Assembly (NCBI RefSeq): GCF_901709675.1
Contig: NC_051107.1
Coordinates: 5,644,001 to 5,708,000 of the forward strand
DNA: 64,000 nucleotides
Reading direction: 5' to 3'
Origin: Syngnathus acus
Lineage: Eukaryota > Chordata > Actinopteri > Syngnathiformes > Syngnathidae
Part shown: piece by piece, positions 1 to 12,595 of the stretch
How positions within the stretch are numbered: the stretch's first letter is position 1
Layout: each line of letters opens with the position of its first letter
The notes under the pieces: generated by a model
What the model was told of the DNA's origin: nothing
Database searches by the model: none
The model's input: only the letters and a program-made list of their open reading frames with translations
Translations under genes and position numbers: made by a program

Positions 1-390
1 AGTAAACTTTGTAGCAAAGAAAAGCAACACGCAATCTGCTTACAAGTGAAAAATGAAGCAGGAACAAAAGAATGCAAATGTGCGCTTCAAATGTTTCAAA
101 AATAGCTTTTAATCCTACCACATACAGGTCTCTTAACAAAGCAGGATGGATTATTGTCAGTTTCTTTCTATATTACAAGGACACCTGTTACACAAACGAT
201 ACTACAAAAACAAGAATACAACAGTTTTCTCTTCGAGAACTGACTGGATGACTTTTGGCACCAATCGAGTGCGGTACAGTCCAACACCTTTGTGTCATGA
301 AAACAGTCACTGCGTTGTCTGCGTTTTTTCAGGACAAACTCTAACGCAAAAAAAAAAGGAGGAAAAACAGTGTGTTGAAACACCAGGCCT
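1..390. other. 3' flank of ssbp1
   Basis: This stretch lies downstream of the ssbp1 stop on the minus strand. It is AT-rich and has no credible coding exon. A TTTAAT at 106-111 reads ATTAAA on the minus strand and could serve as a variant poly(A) signal, giving a 3' UTR of roughly 300 nt. The short open frames here have no conserved features. Confidence 0.5.
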
Positions 391-1480
391 TCATGTTCTG
401 TCGCGAACATTGTCGCTCAGGAAAATGATGTTGTCTGAGAAAACAAAAGGCAACTTTTTAGCCAAGTATGCAAGATGGGCTTTCGCTGGCGGTTTTCCAA
501 ACCTGCGATGATGGTCGTGGCCTGGCGTCTCACTTGGTTCTTGTCCACATACTCGCCGTAATCCAGCTTCCCTTCCACAAGAATCCTGGCCCTAGGAGAT
601 GCAATTTGTGGAGTAAATGGCGGTTTAGATTAGTTGTCACTACAAAGCACTTGTCCATACCCTTTTTTGATGTACTGGTAGGCTACATCCCTTAAACCAG
701 GTTTGAAGACGGACACTCTGTGCCACGTCGTCTTTTGGCTGATGTCGCCTGGAGTGTCAAAACAAAACCAGAATGAAAATGTGTCTGTATTTTACAGGAA
801 ATATAACAAATTTGCGGACTATACTTCATATGAAATATTTTAAAGATTTACTCGTTTTCTGCATTCAAGTGGAGGGATATTTAGCATGTGTAGCAGCACC
901 CTCTAGTGGCCATTTGGAGCAAGTCACGCTAGTCTGATACCATGTGCGACGTCAAGTAACTGCACTGGTTACCTGATGGGCTGGTCTCGCCATCCCCTGA
1001 ACGCCACATTTCGTTGGTGGCCATGGAGAAGATGGTGACGGGGTTGCGGCCCTCCACTTGTCTCATCACAGGCTCCTGGCCCACTCGGCCCAGTAGTTGG
1101 ACACGATTGATTGCTACCAAAGAAATAGTGGAATCAGGTTCAAGAGTGACAGAAACATTTCCGATTCAAACAGAAATGAAAGAATGACTTCTACTCACAT
1201 CTCTCCAAAATGAGGCTGGAGTCCGTGGTGTTGTTTCTAATCAGCTGCCTGAACACCTGAAAACCGTTTCAGAAGATCAGATCAGCGCTTTTTAATTTAA
1301 AACATTACAAATGCAATTAATTGATGTGTGTGCAATATCCAATTGCTACTTTTGCATGAATTTCTTCAAATTTGTCCAGTCCACATTTTAAACACACTTT
1401 GAATACCCTGTACACAATTTTTCTCAGGGCGGTTGTGTTTGCTGTCCTACCTGTGTTGAAGATCTCCTGAACATGTTCAT
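391..1480 (-). CDS. ssbp1: mitochondrial single-stranded DNA-binding protein 1
   Basis: Coats the displaced single strand during mtDNA replication, working with the Twinkle helicase and POLG in the mitochondrial matrix as a homotetramer. Six coding exons read in frame: 1480-1451, 1256-1199, 1113-973, 748-661, 591-503, 434-391, giving about 149 aa (human about 148). The N-terminus starts M-N-M-F-R-R and is basic and Ser/Thr-rich, as expected of a mitochondrial presequence. The OB fold follows, with [18 protein letters not shown] and [11 protein letters not shown] typical of the family. The start is the first ATG after a 5' UTR splice acceptor at 1506. A non-coding first exon ends at 1739 with a clean GTAAG donor. 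The gene is divergent to the laminin gene, with starts about 1 kb apart. Recognition is firm; only the 5' and 3' ends are inferred. Confidence 0.93.
895..909 (-). promoter_or_regulatory. CTCF-like core in ssbp1 intron
   Basis: The minus strand reads CCACTAGAGGGTGCT, close to the CTCF core CCASYAGRKGGCRS. It sits in the intron between the third and fourth coding exons. A motif match only; no occupancy is implied. Confidence 0.35.
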
Positions 1481-1739
1481 GATGTTTCACTTTTAGATGT
1501 TAAACCTGCAAACAGAAAATGTGTAAGATTAATATTCCAACGAGAAGCCCGCCCACAATGAAAGCAGGTCGTACTGTACGAGGTACCCGTAGTCTACCAC
1601 CATTGAATGAAAACCATATATTTAACTATCGCATTTTAAAACCCTACTAGTAATGCGGGTTATTTTCTTCAAATAAACACAAAGTTGTGTAGAACACAAG
1701 ATGTGTAGAAAAACGACTAGTCTAAGTTCGAAACTTACC

Positions 1740-2514
1740 GAGGTAACCACGCACTTCCGAGTCCGTCAGCGAAAAGGTTCCCCCGACCGAAAAGGTGGCA
1801 ACTAAAGTTCCGCACCCGCAAACAATGCAGTTCATTATTTTACATCATTATGTGACGGCTAATGGCCTTCACTCTTATGTTATTCTACATCATTAACTTT
1901 TCTATTTTATTCCTTACAATTTTTTGGCAATTGATGTAAAAAAAAATCAACCGATTCTCACCGTTCCAGCCTCAACAAATAATTCGAACCCAGTCCTATC
2001 ACTATTCCCTTTCGTAGCAAAGTGAAATATTTTTACCTTAATGTGTGTGCATGCTAATGTTGCGATTGCGCAATTTGGATGTTTTTCAATAAATCTTGTC
2101 CCCAGCAGAGGGCGCATCACTAACATCTGGGTGGAGCTGTTGGTAGTGGGATGCGGACTACTCCAAGGAAAACTCCCACGCCTCAGAATTTCTCCTGTGC
2201 TCACACACGCACAGACACACACAAACTTCCAGAAGGAGACACACAGACAGGAGCCGTCAAGACTTCGGACAAGCTGTCAGAGCTCCGAAATGGCGCTCCT
2301 CATCCACATTTGGACGACTCTGGGTGAGTTTTATGAGAAAAACATGAGTGTCAGCTCAGTCAGGAGAAGCTCATGTTTTGTTCATTGCTGCCAAAAAAGG
2401 AAACAACAACATGGCTCTTAATAGAAGCCACATGCCACTCACTTTTCCTTGTCTTGACAGTAGCCGGGATGTTCGGGAGCTTAAGTTGAATTCCAAGTGA
2501 GTTGCAAGTGTGTG
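1740..2514. promoter_or_regulatory. divergent ssbp1 / laminin promoter region
   Basis: The ssbp1 non-coding exon 1 lies on the minus strand just right of 1739. The laminin 5' UTR exon ends on the plus strand at 2323 with GTGAGT and continues at 2461. Between them is a CTCF-like core, CCAGCAGAGGGCGC, at 2102-2115, which differs from the textbook core by one base and could separate the two promoters. No TATA box is evident. Exact transcription starts cannot be read. Confidence 0.45.
2290..2489 (+). other. spliced upstream ORF of the laminin beta mRNA
   Basis: An ATG at 2290 opens a frame that runs to the donor at 2323. It continues after the acceptor at 2460 (tcttgacag) and stops with TGA at 2487-2489, giving 20 codons rich in Leu, Ile and Trp. 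It lies entirely 5' of the laminin start at 2515, so it would be translated first if the transcript starts upstream of 2290. The splice junction is inferred from consensus sites only. Confidence 0.45.
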
Positions 2515-5500
2515 ATGATGTTGAGGAGGTTCTCTCTGCTGCTTGTAGCGGTGCTGTGGTGTCCCGCCTGGACGCAGGCACCCGACTTATCAGACGGGTG
2601 CACGGAAGGAAGCTGCTACCCGGCCACAGGTAACCTACTGATCGGTCGGGCCCACAAGCTCAACGCCTCGTCCACCTGCGGCCTCGGCGGAGGCGAAACT
2701 TTCTGCATCGTGGGACACTTGGAGGTGAGCCGATCCGGACGCTCGCCAAATGGATCATCTTGACGGTTTGTTACTGTGTCGAGATGTTGCAACCTCATAA
2801 AACTATGACAAGAATTCTGTGCTGGGGAATTCTTGCAGGAAGTTGATTTATCTTTTACGCACTTCCAGGACATGTAATACAGATCACGATGCCTACGTGG
2901 GCGCGGGCTGTAGTGACGAGTGGGAGCGCAGACATTCTCGCGCCAACAATAAAAAGCTCTATGCGGTGACACAAATGTCGGCCTGTATCCGTCAAAGTGG
3001 CCCTGGCGGCTTTTTGCTTGGGTGAAAGGCGTCCTTATTAAGTCTCACACGCTGTGGGGTGTCTTTGTGCCTCGGGATGAGCGCAGCCTTCAAGTATGCG
3101 CAATAAATGAGAGCAGGAAGGCCTCGGAGTCTCGTCACACTTTTCAGCACAAGTGCGGCCTCGCGTGGATCGTTCGGGCTGACGTGAGGTCGTAAACATT
3201 GAATAAATTGTGAGCGGATGTGGCGCATTTGTACCTTTCCAATATGGCTGCCGCACGTGGTTTGCTTTAATTAGGAATTTATTAGATGTCCAATTTCAAA
3301 CTTTGATTGGGAGTTGGCTTCATGTACCTCGCAAATTCTTTTTCACATCTCCACTGGCATTTTGAATGCCCTCAGGAGGAGACCAACTGCTTTGTGTGCG
3401 ACTCCAGGCACCCGTACGACAAGGACTTCAACCCGCTGAGCCACACCATCGAGCACGTGGTCACCACCTTCGGCCCCAACCGCCTCAAGACGTGGTGGCA
3501 GTCGCAAAACGGTGAGTCTGCCTTCCCGTGAGAAGACGGCGAATGACAGCTGATCGATCCATCAATCATAAACGGGCTCGCCAATGTGTGGGAACGGATG
3601 TGGGATTTACGCTGCATGTCTAAAGGAGGAATCTCCTCATCTGTTTTTTTTTTTTGGGGGGGGGGGGGTGAAGGAAGCTCAGCAGCCAGCACAGCAGATG
3701 GCCAAGAATCGTCAGGAAGCCGCGCATGCCGATATCATGCTCTGCTTTGGGATTTCCTCATTCCCTATTATTTAGAAAGAAAAACAAAAACTCCAAATAG
3801 TGGAGACATCATCATCGAGCCCCCTCGACAGAGGCACTTAATCACTCTGACGTGTTTAGATTTGAAAGCGCAGATGTGTTGGACATCTTTCAAGCGTGTT
3901 AATGTGCGCGAGGCAGCTGCGTTGCCGCGTCATCATTCATTTCCTGCGTGCAGGTGCGGAGAATGTGACCATCAAGCTGGACCTGGAAGCCGAGTTCCAT
4001 TTCACGCATCTCATCATGACTTTTAAGGTGGCGCTACTCGCACATTTAGGCGCGTCAGCTGCCCGTGACATCGTCCGACATGTTGTGCTTTTGCCGCCTA
4101 CCTCCAGACGTTCCGGCCGGCCGCCATGGTGATCGAGCGTTCCATGGACTTTGGGAAGACGTGGCAGGTGTACCGCTACTTTGCCTACGATTGCCGGTCG
4201 GCGTTCCCCGGCGTGTCCCCGGGGCCCATGCTCAAGGTGGACGACATCATCTGCGACTCGCACTACTCCGACATCGAACCCTCCACCGAGGGAGAGGTCT
4301 GCTCAATGAAACCAGGTCAAATAAACACGTGATGTCAGCGGAGGAACCCAATGGATGTTTACTTACCTTCACCAGGTGATCTTCCGGGTGCTGGACCCCG
4401 CCTTTGAGATTGAGGACCCGTACAGCTTGAGGATTCAGAGTAAGATGTTCTTGAGATGCGCTGACCCCAGTGGAGAGCGGGCCGCTTCCTGCTAAGCCCC
4501 TCCAGGAAGGGTTTGGAAAATGCTAGTAAAATGCAGTCTGGGAAATGAGGTCAGACGGGAAGAAAACGCTGGGAAGGAATTTCGCACGTGGAGGCGGATA
4601 TGTCCGTGTACACAAGACTTTTCCCCCCAGTCAGAACAATCTTTGTCCAAAGCGATTGGGGGGGAAAAAAAAAAAATCTCAGTCAACATGACAACGTGTA
4701 GCTCTAACGTAAAGCTGGTCTGTGCGTTTTCATTCAGACATGCTGAAGATCACCAACCTCCGTGTCAACTTCCTGAAGCTGCACACGCTGGGAGACAACC
4801 TGCTGGACAAGCGCGAGGAGGTGACACAGAAGTACTACTACGCCGTCTACGACATGGTGGTCCGGGGAAACTGCTTCTGCTACGGACACGCCTCCGAATG
4901 CGCCCCCATCGAGGGAGCGCCCACGGGGGCCGAGGGAATGGTGGGCGACCACGTCTGGCCGCGCCCCGGCGCCGAGAACATCTTCTGACGAGTGCCTTGT
5001 GTAGGTTCACGGGCGTTGCGTGTGCACCCACAACACCGAGGGCCTGAACTGCCAGCGATGCCGGAACTTCCATCACGACCTCCCCTGGAGGCCCGCCGAG
5101 GGCCGCAACGCGCACGCTTGCAAGAGTAAGATTCACCTCTAAGAAGCTTCCCCAAAAACCTGGACACACCCTCCGCGCGCTCTCCCCAGGGTGCGAGTGT
5201 AACCGCCACTCGGGTTCCTGCCACTTCGACATGGCCGTCTACATGACGACGGGTAACGTCAGCGGTGGAGTGTGCGACGACTGTCAGCACAACACGGTGG
5301 GGCGCCAGTGCGAGCAGTGCGCCCCCTTCTTCTATCAGCACCCCAACCGAGACCTGCGGGACCCCAACGTCTGCGAACGTACGTTCAAAAAGCGCCACGT
5401 GACTTCTTCAAGTCATCGCTGATCAGAACTTTCTCCGCAGCTTGTAACTGTGACCCGGTGGGATCCCTGGAAGGAGGGCTTTGTGACGCCAGGACCGACG

Positions 5501-8500
5501 TGGGGGCCGGACTCATCTCGGGCCAGTGTCGCTGCAAAGCCCACGTTGAGGGGATCCGCTGCGACCACTGCAGACATGGACACTACGGACTGGGAAAGGG
5601 ACCGGACGGATGCCTGGGTAGGAACGCCAAATCATTGCATGGATTTAAATATTGGGACTTCCAACTAAAGACAATCTGTCCTACTCCAAAGAGAGAACTT
5701 TCTATGACTTGAAATGTTTTCCCATTCTGACTTTTACACAAAAGTGACAGACTTTGCGCCTTGACAGCCTGTTCCTGCAGCCCCCTGGGAACGCTGCCGG
5801 GAAGCGACTCCTGCGACCCCGATTCAGGAAGGTGCTTCTGCAAGCGACTGGTCACCGGACACGAATGCGACCAGTGTCGGGTAGGAACTCTCGGTCTGTC
5901 ACTCTCCTTCTTATCCCAACTAACATGCGCTCAACCTCAGCCACAACACTGGGGTCTATCCAATGACATGGATGGATGTAGACCATGTGACTGCGACAAG
6001 GGAGGGGCCCTCAACAACAAGTATGTTTGTTTATTCTTAGTTACAGTGGTTAAAAAATGTTAAAAAAAAACCTGGTTGTAAAATTCCGCAGCTGCGACCC
6101 GGTGTCCGGACAGTGCGAATGCAGGGAGCACATGTTCGGCCGGCGCTGCAACCAACTGGAGTCCGGTTACTACTTCATCGCTTTGGACCACTACACCTAC
6201 GAAGCCGAAGAGGCCATACTCGGACCCGTGAGTGCAACGCCGCCCCTCCGACCTCACGTAGGAAGAAGTTTTAAAAACAAGTGCCTGCCTGACAGGGTGT
6301 GACGGTGGTCCATCGACCGTACCCTCTGGATCGCACCCCCACGTGGACCGGGATGGGGTTTGCCAACGTACCAGAGGGAGCCTCTTTAGAGTTTATCATA
6401 GACAACATCCCGGACTCCATGGACTACGATGTTCTCATCCGCTACGAGCCGCAGGTTAGCTTCGATTTTCTTTGACCTACTTTTTTAAATCAACAAGAGT
6501 GACCAAGAAGTGACGTTTGACGATAGCTTCCAGAGCAGTGGGAGCAGGTGGACTTCCGAGTCCAGCGTCCCGTTTTCAACCCTCCCGACTACTCCGCCCA
6601 CTGCGGCGGTTCCATCGGCGATGGCGACGAGCAGTACGTCTCCCTGGCGCCCGGCTCGAGGTAACTCAACCCGAGGGTCCCTCTCAAATTTCAAAACGGT
6701 CCCCCTCCTGACCGCGCCTTTCCCGCAGACACGTGTTATTGCCCACGTCCGTTTGTTTCGAGAAGGGACAGAACTACACCGTCCACCTCAGCCTGCCGCT
6801 CTACTCGTCCTACAGCGACACGCAGAACCCCTACACGCTCGTCGATTCTGTCGGTGTCACCAAAAGCGTAGATTGAGACATGTCGCGGAACGTTTAGTTA
6901 TGCCTCCCCTCTTCTGTTTCCCCGCGTAGCTGGTACTGATGCCTCGTGTCCGGGAGCTGGAAATATTCCTGGGCACAGAGGGCGAAGTAGCGTGGGAAAC
7001 GTTCCAGCGCTACCGTTGCTTGGAAAGCAGCCAGAGCGTGGTCAAGAGCCCAATGACGGACATCTGCAACGAATACATTTTCAGCGTCTCGGCGTTGCTG
7101 CACAAAGGGGCCATGCGTACGTTCCACCCCAAACCTCTTCAAATGAAGTCACCTCGGTCAATGGTCTTAACTCTTTGTTTTGTTTCCCAGCATGCCAGTG
7201 TGACCCGCAAGGTTCCGTCAGCTCCGTGTGCGAACCCCACGGAGGCCAATGTCAATGCCGACCCAAAGTGGTCGGGAGGAACTGTGACCACTGCGCCCCT
7301 GCCACCTTCCTCTTCAGTCCGTCCGGATGCAGGCGTAAGTGTTTGCCAGAAGTTGGGGAGGTTCTCCTGCTTGCTAGTTTGTTGACATTTTACAATTTCT
7401 CGCGGCAGTCTGCGAATGCGACCCTCGAGGCGCCATCGGCGCACTTTGCCACCAATCGACCGGGCAGTGCACGTGCGTTCCCGGGGCCACGGGTCGCCAA
7501 TGCGCTCACTGTCTACCGGGATTTTGGGGCTTCCCTCATTGCAGACCGTGTCAATGTAACGGCCACAGCGAAGTCTGCCACCCCGAGACGGGAGAGTGTC
7601 AAGGCTGCCGAGACCTAACCGCCGGGCACTACTGCGAGAGGTACGGGACTCGTGCCTTTTTTTCCCCGAATCCCATTTGATTGTGGCCTTAACCTCGCAG
7701 ATGTCTGGACGGTTACCACGGTGACCCTGAGCTGGGATCCGACAGCCACTGTCGACCCTGTTTGTGCCCCGACGGCCCTGGTTCGGCACGTCAGTTTGCC
7801 GACAGCTGCTACGTAGAAGCCGATACAAACGCGCTGGTGTGCGTGTGCAGCTCCGGCTACAAAGGTGCCACAATTCGGGACATCCATTTTTGTGTCATTT
7901 GCTGCCGGAAAGCTTCGTCCGCAATTTCCTCTTTTGGCTTCCTTCAGGTGCCAGGTGCGACGAGTGTGCCCCAGGTCACTTCGGTAACCCGCTGCTGCCC
8001 GGCGGGCGTTGCTTGGCGTGCCAGTGCAACGGTAACATTAACACGCAAGACCCCGGCTCCTGCGACATCCGCACGGGCTCGTGTCTTAAGTGTCTGTACC
8101 ACACGGACGGCTACGCCTGCCAGCACTGCAAAACCGGCTACTACGGCAATGCCGCCGCTCAAAGCTGCAGAAGTGAGTGGAGTCATTTACGGTCGCTTCA
8201 CTGAGGTCAAATTCTCATCGAGGTTTGTCTCGCAGAGTGCATGTGCCAGCCGACGGGCACGGCGCCGCACGCATGTTCCTCGCCGGATGAGTGCCAGTGC
8301 GACCAACACAGTGGGCAATGCGCCTGCCTGCCCAACGTGGTGGGCCAGAACTGCGAGCGCTGCGCGGAGGACACGTGGAACATGGCGAGCGGGACGGGCT
8401 GCCAGGCCTGCGATTGCGACCCGCTCCATTCATTTGGCTCTTCTTGTGATGAGGTCAGTCGTGATGAGTATCAGTAGCGTGGTGACCGATGTTCTCATGA

Positions 8501-11500
8501 GTCCAGCTGGTTGGGAACTGCCGCTCTGGCTTTGTACTGTTTCTCTCAAACAAACATATCGTGGGAACACAAGGCAGCACAAACATCAAAAATCTTTCTT
8601 GGTAATGGCTGTCTGCCATCAGAGGAAGGAAGTCCCGCAAATAATCCACAGTACAAAGGTCCATTGTGGTGTGTGTGTGTTGCTGCAAAGACATTTTTGT
8701 AAAAGTTTGCTTTGACTTCTAGGTGACGGGATGGTGCTCGTGTAAACCCGGTTTTGGTGGCAGGACGTGTCGGGAATGCAGGGAGCTCTTCTGGGGGGAT
8801 CCGGAAGTGAAATGTCACGGTATGACAAGAGCGATCCCACGTCGTATTTTCCAGCATCTTCGGTCTATTTTCAACCAAGAGTTGTTGACAGAATTAAAGG
8901 CTCACTGACGCCCCCTTGAGGAGCAAAGTAGTCTCATGAGACAGATTGCTGGCTTAAGGAGTGACCGACCTTGTGTTCTCTGCTCATGAGAACCAGATGT
9001 TCCACAACTCCCAGTTTTTTTTTTTTCTTCAGGCAGGAATCCTTAAGCATTCCCACTACAAACTTTGCGGCAGCTGTTAAATCTCCGAGGCGGACCGCAG
9101 ATGCTTAAGTGGGAGAAGTTGTCACTTCAGACAGTTTAAGCCTCCGCAGCTGAGAAATGCTGGCTGCCAAAGTCTCCAACTTATCCGTCCATTGTGATTT
9201 ACGAGCGCCTCCGCCCCCGCATACGTTCCAAACCTATTTCACCTCAAATGCCTTTGGTCGGAGCAGAAGGGGCCGGCGTTCCCTCGCTCTTGACTTTGCT
9301 TGTGAGGTAGTTGTGACCCCTGAGGTCAGGATGAGGTCGTTTGTTTACAGGAAAAGCTGAAAGTCCATTCCCTTCCTCGAGGAGACGTCTCCATGACATT
9401 TGTCTTTGTCTTCCTTTCTCGCAGCCTGCGACTGCGACATCCGCGGGATTTCCAGCCAGCAGTGTGACCGCGTGACCGGACACTGCACATGCGTGGAGAG
9501 CGTGGCGGGCCCTCGTTGTGACAAATGCGCCAGGGGTTACCAAGGAGAGTTCCCGGACTGCCAGCCTTGTCATCAATGCTTTGCCACCTGGGACGGGGTG
9601 GTCGAGGAGCTGAGCAACCAAACGCGGCGACTGGAGGCGAAGGTGACCGAGCTTCAGACCAGCGGCGTAACAGCGCCGTATAAAGACTTAGTGAGCAGCC
9701 TGGAAAGCAACATCAAGGCAATCAAGGAGATTGTGGAGACCAACCCTGCGGCAATGAAGCTGGAAGAGATCCAGGACCTGATGCACCAGATTACGTATGT
9801 CCACAAACACATTTCATATCCGTTGAGTCCTTTAATTGAGGTCTCCTCCTCCTCAGTGGGGTCATGTCCTACGTGGACGGGAAGCTCAACACATCAGAGG
9901 AGACCTTAAATGTCCTCCAAAGTGACGCCAACGTCACTGACACCAACTTGGATGAGCTGACGGAGCGGGCAAACGGGTTGGAGCGCCGTGTCCAGGAGCT
10001 CAGGCAGCAGGTGTATGATGCCAAGAATGCAAACTTCCAGGGTGAAGATTCTACTTAATTCAACACTTGAACTTGTCAAAACATTACCTTGATGTTCTCC
10101 TGTTCCAAAAAAAAAAAAATAGGTGCCATGGACACCATCTTAGAGGCAAAGGAGGAGTCGCTGAGAGCGGAAATCCGAGTCAATGCCTCCAGCAGCGATC
10201 GCGGGAGCTCCGTGGAGCAGTCGGCGGCGCTTCGGAAAGTGACCGAGGAGAAGCTGAGTGGAAGTCACAAGGACTTTGATCGCAAGCACCAGCGAAACAC
10301 TCAGAAGCTGGACAAGCTCAAGAGCGATCTGGAGAAACTGGATCTGGCATCTCTCAGCGAGAAGGTGAGAAGAACTCAGAGGGTTGTCAGAGACAAGTCG
10401 CTCATATGTCTTTTTGTAGATGTGCGGCGGTGCGGCCGAAGGCGACGAGTGCGCCGGATCTCCTTGCGGCGGCTTGGGCTGCGAGGATGGCGGCTCCCGG
10501 TGTGGCGGCCAAGGATGCGGAGGCCTCGTCGTCACCTCCGGAAATGCTCTCAAGTCAGCCAAGGAGCTGGACGAAGAAATCCTGGCAGCCATGCGAGAGG
10601 TGAACAAGCTCTCCAGGATGGTGAGTGCACACGTCAGCGGGATGTCACATTTTTGGCCGCGGACGATTCTGGAAGGCGAGCGTTTGGTTCCAGGTGTGGG
10701 AGGCGAGCAATCGAGCGAGGGAGGCCAAAGTCAACGCTCAGCAGGTGCTGATCAAATCCAACCAGAGCAAGGAGCGAGTGGAGCAGAGCAACGAGCAACT
10801 GCGCGGCCTCATTAAAGACATACGAGACCTTCTCACCAGTGAGTAATGCCGCTTCGCCGTCAAGCGAAAGCAAAACTTCTCGCGCGTGGTTCGCCGTGCA
10901 GACGACAAGGCCAACGCATCCGTCATCGAGGCGGTCGCCAACGAGGTCTTAGCCCTGGAGATGCCCACGTCCAGCGCGAAGCTGCAGGAGCTGACCAGGG
11001 AAATCAAGGAGAAGGTCAACGCTTTGACCAACGTGGAGAGCATCCTCAGCCAGAGTGCAAATGACATGAAAGCTGCAGAGAAGCTCTTGAAGCAGGCCGA
11101 GGCCGCCAAGTAAGAAGACCTCCAATCCCGAGTCGCCTGAACGAGACATTAAACTGCTCGTTTGTCCTCCAGCAAGGACGCGTCAGACCTGAAGGAGCGC
11201 TCAGAAACAGTGAAGATGGCGCTGGATGAGACTGAGCGTGCTCAGAACCTTGCCCTGGGTGCTATCCAACTGGCCCGGAACAACACAGAGGGAACTCTGG
11301 ACCTTCTACTTTCTGTGAGCGTGATTTCCCCCGTATGTGGTGGCCACACGTTTCGGTCGTGACGTAGATGGACGTGGTTCCAGGCGGATACGGAGACGGC
11401 CGCGTCAGAGCAGCGTCTGAGCAATACCACGGGGCGGCTGCTGCAGCTGGAGCTAGAGGTGGGCTTCCTACGGCAGAACGAGCTGGAGGTCAACAGCGTG

Positions 11501-11980
11501 GCGGAGACCGCCGATCACATCAGCCAACGTGCCGCGAAGGCGGCCGACGAGGCCCAGCAGGTGCAAACGCGCCGCCAGACACGTAAAAGTCTCTCGGTGC
11601 GTGACGGACGATTCTGCGCCTGTGAAGGAGTTTGACGCAGAGGTGAAGGACAAATTGGAGCAGGTGGAGGACCTACTGGAGGACAAAGGGGAGTCGGTGC
11701 TGCAGGCGAGGAGACGAGCGGACGAGCTGCAGCAGGAGGCCAGGGAACTGCTGGCTCAGAGCAGCATCAAGCTGAAGACACTACAAGGTATGTTTGTAGT
11801 CACGCTTGCAGAGTTCACAAAGTTCACCATGTTGTGCTCACAGAGCTGGAGAGTTCCTACGCGGACAACCAACAAATCCTCGAGGCAAAAGCCACAGAGT
11901 TGGCCGAGCTGGAGGAGGCCGCCCGCCGCATCCTGGACGACATCAGCCGCAAGGTGATGCTGTTCAGCACCTGCCTGTGA
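2515..11980 (+). CDS. lamb2l: laminin subunit beta (beta-2-like / beta-1-like)
   Basis: Secreted basement-membrane chain that assembles with alpha and gamma chains through a C-terminal coiled coil and polymerises through its LN domain. 32 coding exons read in frame: 2515-2724, 3376-3511, 3954-4027, 4108-4296, 4376-4439, 4738-4940, 5005-5125, 5190-5378, 5441-5617, 5768-5880, 5941-6020, 6092-6227, 6296-6454, 6527-6660, 6729-6849, 6930-7116, 7191-7334, 7409-7640, 7701-7864, 7948-8172, 8236-8453, 8723-8819, 9425-9794, 9857-10041, 10123-10364, 10420-10620, 10694-10838, 10902-11109, 11173-11314, 11384-11560, 11628-11787, 11844-11980. The product is about 1779 aa (human beta-1 1786, beta-2 1798). 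Order: signal peptide (1-23), LN (about 27-283), 5 LE, domain IV (about 563-780), 8 LE, coiled coil, Cys-rich beta knob (about 1391-1425), coiled coil, and terminal STCL whose Cys pairs with gamma. Some stretches resemble beta-1 (FSTCL end), others beta-2 ([16 protein letters not shown]), hence the lamb2l call. Family certain, paralogue less so. Confidence 0.93.
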
Positions 11981-12595
11981 GAGGAGCCAGCGGGAGTCGA
12001 CATCCCGTCCATCGTGAGAAGGAAACCACTAGACGCCAAACGGACCTCATTTGAGCATCCACCACTTACACAACGTTAGGGAGATTGGACTTTGGGGTGA
12101 CATTTCAAACACTTGCTGTTCGTTCAAGAACAAGTCCTGAAACACTGAACATTCAAATGAAGGTCAAGTTTTTTTTAAATCTATTTTAGCTCAAAGCACA
12201 ATTTTGTGAGTAAATAGAGCAACAAGTACAATATTAGATTACTGACCAAATATTTTTGAAGTCTCTTAGAATAACTTTGTGGAATCCTACTTAACCAAAA
12301 ACATTTATTTTCTGTTCCAAGCAAAATAAAAAGTATACATTTTTGCTCCTAATCACATTGTTGTCATGAAAATGTTGGGGTTGGCTTCCTCTTTAAAATC
12401 AACTATTGGGGATGTTTTTAAAATCAACTTTGAGCCACAACCACTTTGGCAGCAGTGTTTATTCCTGTTTTAACTAGATCATAGAAAACTGTTTCCATCT
12501 CACATTCTCAAACTAACAGCCATTTGTGGACACGTAGTCCCGCAAGATGGCATTGCCAACAGAAGCTCAATATGGCACCGTGGACATCCCCGCCC
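11981..12595. other. shared 3' UTR interval, laminin / eri1
   Basis: AT-rich interval between two convergent stops (TGA at 11978-11980 and the eri1 stop at 12596). Apart from the poly(A) signals it contains no coding signature. Confidence 0.6.
12304..12463. terminator. convergent poly(A) signals of laminin and eri1
   Basis: AATAAA at 12325-12330 on the plus strand would end the laminin transcript about 365 nt past its stop. On the minus strand, TTTATT at 12458-12463 and 12304-12309 read AATAAA and could end eri1. If the distal eri1 signal is used, the two mRNAs overlap tail to tail. Confidence 0.55.

Noticed and set aside
7139-7873. 244-codon minus-strand open frame
   Set aside because: It lies antisense to laminin LE exons, whose codon structure and cysteine spacing are clear on the plus strand, and it has no recognisable domain.
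8900-9424. Possible hidden exon or hairpin in the 605-bp laminin intron
   Set aside because: Flanking exons 8723-8819 and 9425-9794 join in frame to give the expected LE module. The apparent repeat of CTTAAG around 9045 and 9105 does not form an extended stem.
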